A DNA stretch of 17,009 bases, taken from the NCBI GenBank assembly GCA_023435725.1, contig JAEYRD010000009.1:1-17009 (forward strand), written 5' to 3'. The notes below the pieces were generated by a model. It did not search any database and had not been told where the DNA came from. It saw only the letters and a list, made by a program, of their open reading frames with translations. Made by a program: the position numbers and the translations under genes. The stretch's first letter is position 1. Each line of letters opens with the position of its first letter. Source of the DNA: Pseudomonadota bacterium. Its GTDB lineage: Bacteria > Pseudomonadota > Alphaproteobacteria > Rhizobiales > Xanthobacteraceae. Shown here piece after piece: positions 7,656 through 14,407 of this stretch.

Positions 7656-8645
7656 ATGAAAAAGCTGATCAACGGCGCCGATACGGTGCTCGAAGAGAGC
7701 CTCGACGGCTTGGCGGCTGCACATGCCGATATCCTGCTTCTCGGCGCCGAGCGAAAGTTCGTGCGCCGCCGTACCCTGAAGCCGGGCAAGGTCGCGCTGA
7801 TCTCCGGCGGCGGCTCTGGGCATGAACCGCTCCACGCAGGCTATGTCGGCCTCGGTATGCTCGATGCCGCATGTCCGGGCCAGGTCTTCACGTCGCCGAC
7901 GCCGGATCAGATGATCGAGGCCGCGGAGGCTGTCGACACCGGGGCAGGCGTGCTTTTCATCGTCAAGAACTACGAAGGCGATGTGATGAATTTCACCATG
8001 GCCGCCGAGATGGCCGGGCGTGAAGTCGCGAGCGTGGTGACCAACGATGACGTCGCGGTCGAGAAATCGACCTACACGACCGGCCGTCGCGGAGTCGCGG
8101 GTACGCTGATCGTGGAAAAGATGGTCGGCGCCGCGGCCGAAGCCGGCGCGCCGTTGGCCGCTCTCAAGGCGCTCGGTGATGATGTCAATCGGCGCACCCG
8201 CTCGATGGGGGTGGCGCTCCTGCCGTGCACCGTTCCGGCGGCAGGGCGGCCGAATTTCACCTTGGCTGATGACGAAATGGAAATGGGTGTCGGCATTCAT
8301 GGCGAGCCGGGTCGCCGCAGGGTGCCGTTGGCATCCGCCGATGCGATTGCTGCCGAGCTGCTCGGCGCGATCCTGAGTGATCTCTCACCCGGCAGGGGCA
8401 GCGAAGTCCTGCTTCTGGTCAACGGGTTCGGCGCAACACCTCTGATCGAGCTCTATCTGATGGTCAACAGCGCCAAGCGGATTCTGGACGGGGCGGGGAT
8501 CACGGCGACGCGTTTCCTGACCGGTTCTTATGTGACCTCCCTCGACATGGCGGGTGTCTCGATCACCGTCTCGGTGCTCGACAGCCGGTCAAGAGAATTG
8601 TGGGACGCGCCTGTGCACACCGCTGCGCTACGGTGGGGTATCTGA
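7656..8645 (+). CDS. dhaK: dihydroxyacetone kinase subunit DhaK (DHA-binding)
   Basis: Subunit that binds DHA covalently and presents it to DhaL for phosphorylation, giving DHA phosphate. It has 329 residues against about 356 in E. coli, shortened mainly in the loop after residue 235. Substrate residues are visible: His215 in GVGIHGEPG forms the hemiaminal with DHA, while His56 (GGGSGHEP) and Asp109 (KNYEGD) match the E. coli catalytic pair. The C-terminus LWDAPVHTAALRWGI aligns with the E. coli end, so the protein is complete despite the gene fragment that follows. It has its own ribosome site after a 39-base gap. Its stop overlaps the ATG of the MetE-like fragment as ATGGATTG..., read from TGATG. 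Cytoplasmic. Confidence 0.97.
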   Translation: MKKLINGADTVLEESLDGLAAAHADILLLGAERKFVRRRTLKPGKVALISGGGSGHEPLHAGYVGLGMLDAACPGQVFTSPTPDQMIEAAEAVDTGAGVLFIVKNYEGDVMNFTMAAEMAGREVASVVTNDDVAVEKSTYTTGRRGVAGTLIVEKMVGAAAEAGAPLAALKALGDDVNRRTRSMGVALLPCTVPAAGRPNFTLADDEMEMGVGIHGEPGRRRVPLASADAIAAELLGAILSDLSPGRGSEVLLLVNGFGATPLIELYLMVNSAKRILDGAGITATRFLTGSYVTSLDMAGVSITVSVLDSRSRELWDAPVHTAALRWGI

Positions 8646-9073
8646 TGGATTGGAGCGATGGCTCTCATCGGGAGCGGATCTTGCAGGCGACCGTCGTGCA
8701 TGTCTGCTTCGGCTATGCAGCGGTCGTTCCCGGTTCAAACAAGCCGGCCGGCTATTCCTTTCTCGCCGAACTCGACGACACCACCGCCGACCAGATATCG
8801 ATCGAGGCGGCGCAACCGAAGCTCGACCTCGGTGTCCCGAAGGACCTCTCGTCGAAGAAGATCATGCTCGGCGTGCTCGACCTCGCAGACCCCGCGATCG
8901 AGAGCGTCGACACTGTCGCCGACCGCATCCGCAACGGGCTGAAATATGTAGCACCGGATCGTCTTGTCCCCGCGCCTGATTGCGGCATGAAATACATGCC
9001 GCGCGCAACCGCATTCGGAAAGCTGAAGGCGATGTGCGATGCCGCGGCCAAGGTGCGGCAGGAGGTCGGCTGA
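8645..9073 (+). pseudogene. C-terminal fragment of a MetE-like (cobalamin-independent) methionine synthase
   Basis: An open frame of 142 codons matching only the last part of the short MetE/UROD-like methyltransferase family, which normally has about 340-370 residues. Recognisable pieces are VVHVCFGYAAVV (about 17-28), KIMLGVLDLADPAIES and APDCGMKYMPRATAFGK. The four zinc ligands expected by analogy with MetE are all present: His19, Cys21, Glu54 and Cys113. The folate-side N-terminal half of the barrel is missing, so catalysis is unlikely. The first dozen residues do not resemble the family. Its ATG overlaps the dhaK stop (TGATG), and a GGTGGGG sits upstream at 8630-8636, so it may still be translated. 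No internal stop or frameshift is seen, which suggests a recent deletion/rearrangement or retention as a small protein. Confidence 0.8.
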
Positions 9074-9145
9074 TTGATTTCCAGCCGGGATTCGGCGGGG
9101 ATTAGCCGATCTTCGTGCGCAGCCGTGCCGCAGCTCCATCATCAG

Positions 9146-9388
9146 CTACTCCCGTGTTGTGCCGTCGTGGCCCGCGGGCTCGACGTAACCCTTACGTTGG
9201 CTGTAGAATATCAGTGCGATCAGGCCGCAGCCCGACACCAGAACGAGAACCGCAGCTACGGTCAGGATGACACTGCCGTAGAGCGGCATCGCCGGTGTCG
9301 CGCGCCAGATTGAAAAGCAAAACCAGCTCGCCCCGATGAGAAGCGCGGCCAGCACAGCCGCAAGGACCCACCGGCTCGTGTTGCGCAC
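9146..9388 (-). CDS. small two-helix membrane protein, unknown function
   Basis: About 80 residues with two hydrophobic segments (residues about 6-28 and 35-60 in the chosen frame) and a polar tail ending in HDGTTRE. The start is taken as the GTG at 9388, because GGAGG at 9394-9398 lies five bases upstream. Longer starts are the ATG at 9400, where the GGAGG is too close, and a GTG at 9433 with no ribosome site. It follows the secreted Pro/Gly-rich gene on the same strand and converges with the DHA operon. I do not recognise the family. The two-helix pattern and spacing within a short operon make a real gene likely. Confidence 0.6.
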   Translation of the reverse strand: MRNTSRWVLAAVLAALLIGASWFCFSIWRATPAMPLYGSVILTVAAVLVLVSGCGLIALIFYSQRKGYVEPAGHDGTTRE

Positions 9389-9448
9389 CGTTTCCTCCAT
9401 CACCTCCGCGAAGCCCGCTTCATCTCGTGGCACGATCTCATGGCACGC

Positions 9449-9778
9449 CTAGCGCCAACGCCATCCGCATTGACGGCGGCCCCGATGCCACCAGCAGACC
9501 CAGCGACGACGGCGCGGCGGGGGACGCCAACCCGGACGCGGCGGCGGCGCTCCCCAGCCCGGCCCGCCCCAGCCGGGGCCGCCCCAGCCGGGACCGGGCG
9601 GCGGTCCCCACTGCGCAGGCGTCACAGGGGCCGATAGCTTGTCGGCCTGCCTGAGGGCAGGATCGATCGGCATCGCATTCGCGACACCGATGAGGCGGGC
9701 GCCGGCGGCGCCAATTGCTGCGGCGGCAATGGCATTGCTTGCAAGGCCGAGGAACGCGCGGCGGTTGGGAGCATGCAT
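9449..9778 (-). CDS. secreted Pro/Gly/Trp-rich protein with Tat-like signal
   Basis: A 109-residue protein. The N-terminus NRRAFLG followed by a hydrophobic Ala-rich stretch (about 13-35) and VANA-MP looks like a twin-arginine signal with cleavage near residue 35. The mature part begins with a short polar segment, then a low-complexity Pro/Gly/Trp region (about 57-90) containing three GPGWG-type repeats. It ends in a basic Arg/Trp/Cys tail (WVCWWHRGRRQCGWRWR) with two Cys. Similar tails occur in small Bradyrhizobium exported proteins, from memory. Strong ribosome site AAGGAG at 9787-9792. The gene starts 17 bases after the HdeD gene stop, so the two are probably co-transcribed. Function unknown; an envelope or surface role is inferred. 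Confidence 0.78.
   Translation of the reverse strand: MHAPNRRAFLGLASNAIAAAAIGAAGARLIGVANAMPIDPALRQADKLSAPVTPAQWGPPPGPGWGGPGWGGPGWGAPPPRPGWRPPPRRRRWVCWWHRGRRQCGWRWR
9552..9596. repeat. three tandem 15-bp repeats in the Pro/Gly-rich gene
   Basis: Three consecutive 15-base units, plus-strand form CCCCAGCCSGGNCCG, at 9552-9566, 9567-9581 and 9582-9596. They encode the repeated Gly-Pro-Gly-Trp-Gly pattern on the minus strand. Being in-frame and nearly identical, they can expand or contract by slippage without breaking the protein. Confidence 0.8.
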
Positions 9779-9786
9779 TGTATTTT

Positions 9787-9792
9787 CTCCTT
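9787..9792 (-). promoter_or_regulatory. ribosome binding site of the Pro/Gly-rich gene
   Basis: AAGGAG on the minus strand, eight bases before the ATG at 9778; it supports that start and the reality of this low-complexity gene. Confidence 0.7.
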
Positions 9793-9795
9793 ATG

Positions 9796-10353
9796 TCATG
9801 CGGTCGTCCGTAGCGATTGCAGCGCGTAGAGCAGCCACGCCAGGCCATGCGACATCAGGTCGACGCCGAGCAGGAAGCCGAGCGCCCAGACGCTGATGTC
9901 GGGGAAGCCGAACAGGATGAGCGCCCCGGCGATGACGGCGAATATGCCGGAGATCAGCATCATCCAGCCGCTGTATTGCCAGTAAGCGAGACTGAGCACG
10001 CATCGAACGATGCCCGATGCGAGCAGCACCGCGCCGAGGAGGTAGGTTAGGATCAGCGCGCCCGAGGCCGGCTGGGTGAGCAGGATCAGGCCGAAAGCGA
10101 GGTAGAGCACGCCGAGTACGATCCGCCACAGGAAGCCACCCCATCCCTTGGTCCAGAACGCATGCGCGACCTCGAACCCGCCGGCGGCGATCGCAGTGAG
10201 CCCGATGAACTTGACACTGATGATGGTGGCGAAGGCGAGGTCGGCGAGTGCGAAGAGGCCGGCGGCGATCAGGACGACGCCGAGCAGTGCGCAAGCCCAC
10301 AGCGGCGGTGTACCGAAGGCGCCGACGGGTCCGCGACTGTCGAACACGGCCAT
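9796..10353 (-). CDS. hdeD: HdeD-family (DUF308) membrane protein
   Basis: A 185-residue inner-membrane protein with about six hydrophobic helices in three pairs, the repeated architecture of the HdeD acid-resistance family. The ATG at 10353 (MAVFDSRGPVG) is chosen over a longer frame starting at 10413 because AGGAGG lies five bases upstream. Typical HdeD-like features are VLGVLYLAFGLILLTQP and the WMMLISGIFAVIAGALILFGFP stretch, with short polar loops between helices. It is first in a short minus-strand operon with the secreted Pro/Gly-rich gene. HdeD in E. coli protects at high cell density in acid; in this organism the role is inferred as envelope or acid stress. I found no clear promoter or EcfG-type GGAAC/GTT box upstream. 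Confidence 0.88.
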   Translation of the reverse strand: MAVFDSRGPVGAFGTPPLWACALLGVVLIAAGLFALADLAFATIISVKFIGLTAIAAGGFEVAHAFWTKGWGGFLWRIVLGVLYLAFGLILLTQPASGALILTYLLGAVLLASGIVRCVLSLAYWQYSGWMMLISGIFAVIAGALILFGFPDISVWALGFLLGVDLMSHGLAWLLYALQSLRTTA

Positions 10354-10358
10354 GCAAT

Positions 10359-10364
10359 CCTCCT
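10359..10364 (-). promoter_or_regulatory. ribosome binding site deciding the hdeD start
   Basis: AGGAGG on the minus strand, five bases before the ATG at 10353. It settles the start 20 codons inside the longest open frame. Confidence 0.75.
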
Positions 10365-10444
10365 GCGCGGTCACAGCTCGACCGACCGCACATCGGATCA
10401 TAGCCTCGGACACCCGGCGCCGACATCAGACAAAACCCTGAGCA

Positions 10445-10473
10445 ACGGGGCGGGGATATTCCCATCCCCCCGT
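10445..10473 (-). terminator. GC-rich hairpin after the ABC exporter operon
   Basis: On the plus strand GGGGAT (10452-10457) pairs with ATCCCC (10464-10469) around a six-base loop. Outer pairing of ACGG with CCGT extends it with a small bulge. It lies about 40 bases beyond the exporter permease stop and before the HdeD gene. Only a short T run (TTTT) follows at a distance, so intrinsic termination would be weak; it might instead be an operator in the hdeD leader. Confidence 0.3.
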
Positions 10474-10510
10474 AGGGCCGCGGACGCGAGCTATCGGACC
10501 TTGCGGAACC

Positions 10511-11623
10511 TCATTGCAGGAACCGCCGGAAGCTACGCAGAGACAGGAAGAACAATGAGCCACCGATTACCAGCAACGCGGCAAGCTGCGGCCACACGAC
10601 CGCTAACCCGGCGCCGCGAAACAGGATGGCCTGGGCCAGGATCACGAAATGGGTGTTCGGCGCAGCGAGCATGATGTTCTGGATGATTTCGGGCATGCTC
10701 TCCCTCGGGGTTGTGGCGCCCGACAACATTTGAAGAGGCATCAGCACCAGCATCAGCAGCAGACCGAACTGCGGCATCGTGCCGGCGGACGTCGCGAGAA
10801 AGATGCCCATGCTGGTGGTGGCGAACAGATAGAGCGCGGTGCCAAACAGGAACAGCGGGACCGAACCGCCGATCCGGACCGCGAGCAATCCCTGCACGAC
10901 GAAGATCAGCGATATGCTTGCTGCGGCCAGGACAACGAGCCCCATCGACCAGATTTTGCTTGCCATCACCTCGAAGGGCGTCACCGGCATGACCAGGAGG
11001 TGCTCGATCGTACCGTGCTCGCGTTCCCGGATCAGTGCCGCGCCGGTCAGGATGATCGACAGCATCGTGACCGACGAGATGATGTTGTTGATGGCTCCGA
11101 ACCAGCTCTTGTTGAGTTCGGGATTGAAACGGGCCCGCAGCGCCAGATCGATCGGCAGCGGGGCGGCCGAACGATAGCGGGACAGGAACTCGCTGACCTC
11201 GTCACCGACGATCGACTGGATATAGCCGCTGCCTGTGAATGCCTGCGACATCCGCGTTGCATCCACGTTGAGCTGGATGGCGGGCGATCGCCGCGCCAGC
11301 AGATCGCGCTGGAAGTTCGGTGGGATGTTGAGCGCGAAAGTATCGAGCCCGGCATCCATGCGGCTCATCATCTCCGATTGCGAGATCAGCCGGGGAACTG
11401 TGAAATAGGGCGGGCTGAACGCCGCGATGATGCACGCGGCGGCGGGCGACTTGTCCTCGTCGACGATGGCGAGCGCCGCCTGGTTCAGTGTCTCCGGTTG
11501 AGCCTTGGACGCGGTATAGATCGAGACCGTGAAGGCATAGACGATCAGCCCGAGCATCATGGGATCGCGGAACAGGCCGCGGAGTTCCTTGATGCCGAGC
11601 TGGACGATATTGCCCGTGCGCAT
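10511..11623 (-). CDS. yhhJ: ABC-2 type exporter permease (YhhJ-like)
   Basis: A 370-residue ABC-2 permease, third gene of the YhiI-RbbA-YhhJ exporter type. One membrane helix lies near residues 22-40, then a large extracytoplasmic domain (about 45-170), then five or six helices from about 178 to the end. ALIREREHGTIEHLLVMPVTPFEVMASKIW (shown in part: EREHGTIEHLLVMPVT) is the signature of this family's coupling region. The ATG follows the rbbA stop with no gap (TAGATG), so translation is probably coupled. It probably forms a dimer with the permease half of RbbA. The substrate is unknown; in enterobacteria the system is annotated as a putative exporter. Confidence 0.92.
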   Translation of the reverse strand: MRTGNIVQLGIKELRGLFRDPMMLGLIVYAFTVSIYTASKAQPETLNQAALAIVDEDKSPAAACIIAAFSPPYFTVPRLISQSEMMSRMDAGLDTFALNIPPNFQRDLLARRSPAIQLNVDATRMSQAFTGSGYIQSIVGDEVSEFLSRYRSAAPLPIDLALRARFNPELNKSWFGAINNIISSVTMLSIILTGAALIREREHGTIEHLLVMPVTPFEVMASKIWSMGLVVLAAASISLIFVVQGLLAVRIGGSVPLFLFGTALYLFATTSMGIFLATSAGTMPQFGLLLMLVLMPLQMLSGATTPRESMPEIIQNIMLAAPNTHFVILAQAILFRGAGLAVVWPQLAALLVIGGSLFFLSLRSFRRFLQ

Positions 11624-14407
11624 CTAGTTCGCCTGCTTCTTGAGGAGCGCGACGCCGAGCGCGAGCAGTACCGGGATGGTGACGATCAGGGCCAGGAACG
11701 GTCCGGATAGATCGCCGAAGTCGAGCCCCTTGGAGAACGTGCCGCGCGTGATGGTGACGAAATGGGCCGTCGGATAGATCCGTCCGATAAACGCGCCGGC
11801 GCCCTGGAGCGAGGAAACCGGATCGACCAGCCCCGAATATTGCGTGGCCGGGATCATGGTGAGCAGCGCGGTCGCGAAGATCGCGGCAATCTGGCTCGTC
11901 ATGAATGACGAGATCACGAGGCCCATGGCGGTGGTGATGATGACATACAGGAGCGCGGCGGATGTGAATGCGATGAAGCTGCCGGTGAAGGGAACCCGGA
12001 ATGCGAACACGGCAAAAGCGGCCAGCAGGAAGAAGTTCAGCATGGCGAGCGCGACGTAGGGAAGCTGCTTGCCGATCAGGAACTCGAGCCGCGTGACCGG
12101 CGTGACGTAGAAATTGATGATCGAGCCAAGCTCCTTCTCGCGCACGACGCTCAGCGTCGCCAGGATCGCCGGGATGATCAGCAGCAGGATGGGGATCACG
12201 GCCGGTGCCATCGCGACGATGCTTCTGATGTCGGGATTGTAGAGGAAGCGAACCTCGATCTGGTAGTCGCCGGTGGTGGCGGCATTGCCGTAGAGCTGCC
12301 GGGCTCGTTGCGCGAGCCATGTCGCGTGCATCGCCTGCACGTAGCCCTGCACCGTCTCCGCGCGCGACGGCATTGCGCCGTCGACCCATGCGCCGATCTG
12401 AACGTTGCTGCCCCGTGCCACGTCGCGTCCGAAGCCGGGCGGGATTTCGATGGCAAGGCTGAGTTCGCCGCTGCGCATGCGACGATCGAGGTCGTCATAG
12501 TCGGTGATCGGCGCGTGCTCGGTGAAGTAGCGCGAGCCCGCGATCTGAAGGACATAGTCGCGGCTGATCGTGGTGTCGTCGCGATCCATCACCGCGAAGG
12601 AGAGGTCTTCGACGTCCATGTTGATGCCATAGCCCATCACGAACATCAGGATGAGACTGCCGAGGATCGCTAGGGTTGCGCGGATCGGATCGCGCTTGAG
12701 CTCGAGTGCCTCCCGTTGCGTGTAGGCGAACATGCGGCGCGGATCGAAGAATCTCAATACGCTGTGCATTGCACCGTGCGGCTCAGCGGCGGCAGCCGGG
12801 GGCGCGATATGCGGCGCTGGGGATGCCTTAGCCGTGTCGCTCGCGGCGATTGCGTCCTTGAGGTAGGCAACGAAAGCCTCTTCGAGGCTGCCGCCGCCGC
12901 GCCGTGCCGCGATTTGTTGCGGTGTATCGCTGATCATGACCTTGCCGGCATGCATCAGCGAGATGCGGTCGCAGCGCTCCGCCTCGTTCATGAAGTGGGT
13001 GGAGACGAAGATCGTGACGTTGTCCTGCCGCGACAGGTCGGACAGGATTTGCCAGAAGCCGTCGCGCGCGACCGGATCAACGCCGGACGTCGGCTCGTCC
13101 AGGATCAGGATATCGGGCGCATGGATCATGGCGACGGCAAGCGACAGGCGCTGGCGGACGCCGAGCGGCAGCGCGTCCGGCAACGCGTCGATAACATTGG
13201 AAAGCTCGAAGCGATCGACCATGTCGCGGACTCGACCGTCGATCGTATCGGGGGCGAGCTGGAACAGGCGAGCGTGCAGCTCCAGGTTCTGGCGGACGGT
13301 CAGCTCGGAATAGAGCGAGAAGGCCTGCGACATGTAGCCGACGCGACGCCGGACATCCATGTCACGAGGATCGACCTCGTGTCCGAACAGCCGGGCTTCG
13401 CCCTCGCTGGCCGGCAAAAGCCCGGTCAGCACCTTCATGGTCGTGGTCTTGCCGCAGCCGTTCGAGCCGAGAAAGCCGAAGATCTCGCCGCGGGCGATGC
13501 GGAAGGTCACATGATCGACAGCGGTGAAGTCGCCGAATTTGACGGTGAGATCCTTGGCCTCGATCGCGATCTCGCCGTCCTGGTCGGTCCAGCGGGGCGG
13601 GATCACGACCTCCTTGTGGTCCTGTCGTTGCTCCTCAGGCAACAGGGCGATGAAGGCGGCATCGAGATTATCGGTACCTGTCTGCCGCAGCAGTTCGGCC
13701 GGCGTGCCGGTGGCGAGCACCCGTCCGTCATCCATCGCAACGAGCCAGTCGAAGCGCGCGGCTTCCTCCATATAGGCGGTGGCGACGACGACGCTCATTC
13801 CTGGGCGATCCTTGCTGATCGTCTCGATCAGCTCCCAGAACTGCCGGCGCGAGAGCGGATCGACGCCGGTGGTCGGCTCATCGAGGATCAGCAGATCAGG
13901 ATCGTGGATTAGCGCGCAGCAGAGGCCGAGCTTCTGCTTCATGCCGCCCGACAGCTTGCCCGCGGGCCGGTCGGCGAACGGCGCAAGACCGGTATCCCGG
14001 AGGAGCTGTTGAATTCTCTGCTCGCGTTCGCGGCGGTCATGGCCGAACAGGCGGCCGAAGAAATCGACATTCTCGAACACGGAGAGCGTCGGGTAGAGAT
14101 TCTTGCCGAGGCCCTGCGGCATGTAGGCGATCTGCGGACAGCTCCGCCGCCGGTGGGCGGCGTCCGTCATGTCACCGCCTAGCACGTGAACGTGGCCGTC
14201 CTGAATTGTACGAGCTCCGGCGACCAGCGAGAGCAGGGTGGATTTGCCGACGCCGTCAGGTCCGATCAACCCCACCATGCGGCTTGCGGGAATGTCGAGC
14301 GTGATGCCATCGAGCGCGCGCGTCGTGCCATAGGAAAGCCCGACCGCCTCGAGGTGTATTACCGGTGCAGAAGCGGAGGAGGGTAAGGCGTCCGGCGCGT
14401 CGGTCAT
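11624..14407 (-). CDS. rbbA: RbbA-like double ABC ATPase fused to an ABC-2 permease
   Basis: A 927-residue fusion; E. coli RbbA has about 911. ABC domain 1: Walker A GPDGVGKST (49-57), signature LSGGM (152-156), Walker B LLILDE (172-177), and TAY (210-212) where the switch His would be. ABC domain 2: Walker A GSNGCGKT (314-321), a degenerate signature LPLGV (413-417), Walker B ILILDE and switch His471. These deviations also occur in E. coli RbbA as I recall it. The permease half runs from about 545, with an extracytoplasmic domain then helices from about 740; VREKELGSIINFYVTPVT marks its coupling region. The start overlaps the HlyD stop as ATGA (14404-14407). RbbA was named for ribosome-associated ATPase activity; the gene context here supports an exporter. 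Confidence 0.94.
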   Translation of the reverse strand: MTDAPDALPSSASAPVIHLEAVGLSYGTTRALDGITLDIPASRMVGLIGPDGVGKSTLLSLVAGARTIQDGHVHVLGGDMTDAAHRRRSCPQIAYMPQGLGKNLYPTLSVFENVDFFGRLFGHDRREREQRIQQLLRDTGLAPFADRPAGKLSGGMKQKLGLCCALIHDPDLLILDEPTTGVDPLSRRQFWELIETISKDRPGMSVVVATAYMEEAARFDWLVAMDDGRVLATGTPAELLRQTGTDNLDAAFIALLPEEQRQDHKEVVIPPRWTDQDGEIAIEAKDLTVKFGDFTAVDHVTFRIARGEIFGFLGSNGCGKTTTMKVLTGLLPASEGEARLFGHEVDPRDMDVRRRVGYMSQAFSLYSELTVRQNLELHARLFQLAPDTIDGRVRDMVDRFELSNVIDALPDALPLGVRQRLSLAVAMIHAPDILILDEPTSGVDPVARDGFWQILSDLSRQDNVTIFVSTHFMNEAERCDRISLMHAGKVMISDTPQQIAARRGGGSLEEAFVAYLKDAIAASDTAKASPAPHIAPPAAAAEPHGAMHSVLRFFDPRRMFAYTQREALELKRDPIRATLAILGSLILMFVMGYGINMDVEDLSFAVMDRDDTTISRDYVLQIAGSRYFTEHAPITDYDDLDRRMRSGELSLAIEIPPGFGRDVARGSNVQIGAWVDGAMPSRAETVQGYVQAMHATWLAQRARQLYGNAATTGDYQIEVRFLYNPDIRSIVAMAPAVIPILLLIIPAILATLSVVREKELGSIINFYVTPVTRLEFLIGKQLPYVALAMLNFFLLAAFAVFAFRVPFTGSFIAFTSAALLYVIITTAMGLVISSFMTSQIAAIFATALLTMIPATQYSGLVDPVSSLQGAGAFIGRIYPTAHFVTITRGTFSKGLDFGDLSGPFLALIVTIPVLLALGVALLKKQAN

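Noticed and set aside
6903..8300. A 465-codon minus-strand open frame across EI, the regulator and dhaK
   Set aside because: Antisense to three recognised genes; the composition is that of a codon-bias artefact.
8600..8644. Earlier start of the MetE-like fragment at 8600
   Set aside because: The added residues overlap the conserved C-terminus of dhaK in another frame and do not resemble the MetE family.
9092..9109. Short stem TCGGC/GCCGA after the MetE-like fragment as a terminator
   Set aside because: Only five pairs, an eight-base loop and no T run; not distinguishable from chance in GC-rich DNA.
10397..10402. TATGAT on the minus strand as a -10 box for hdeD
   Set aside because: No acceptable -35 hexamer at 16-18 bases, and no EcfG-type GGAAC box; too weak to call a promoter.
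10649..13912. Long plus-strand open frames (353 and 398 codons) opposite yhhJ and rbbA
   Set aside because: They mirror strongly recognised minus-strand genes and carry Asp/Arg/His-rich, domain-free sequence.
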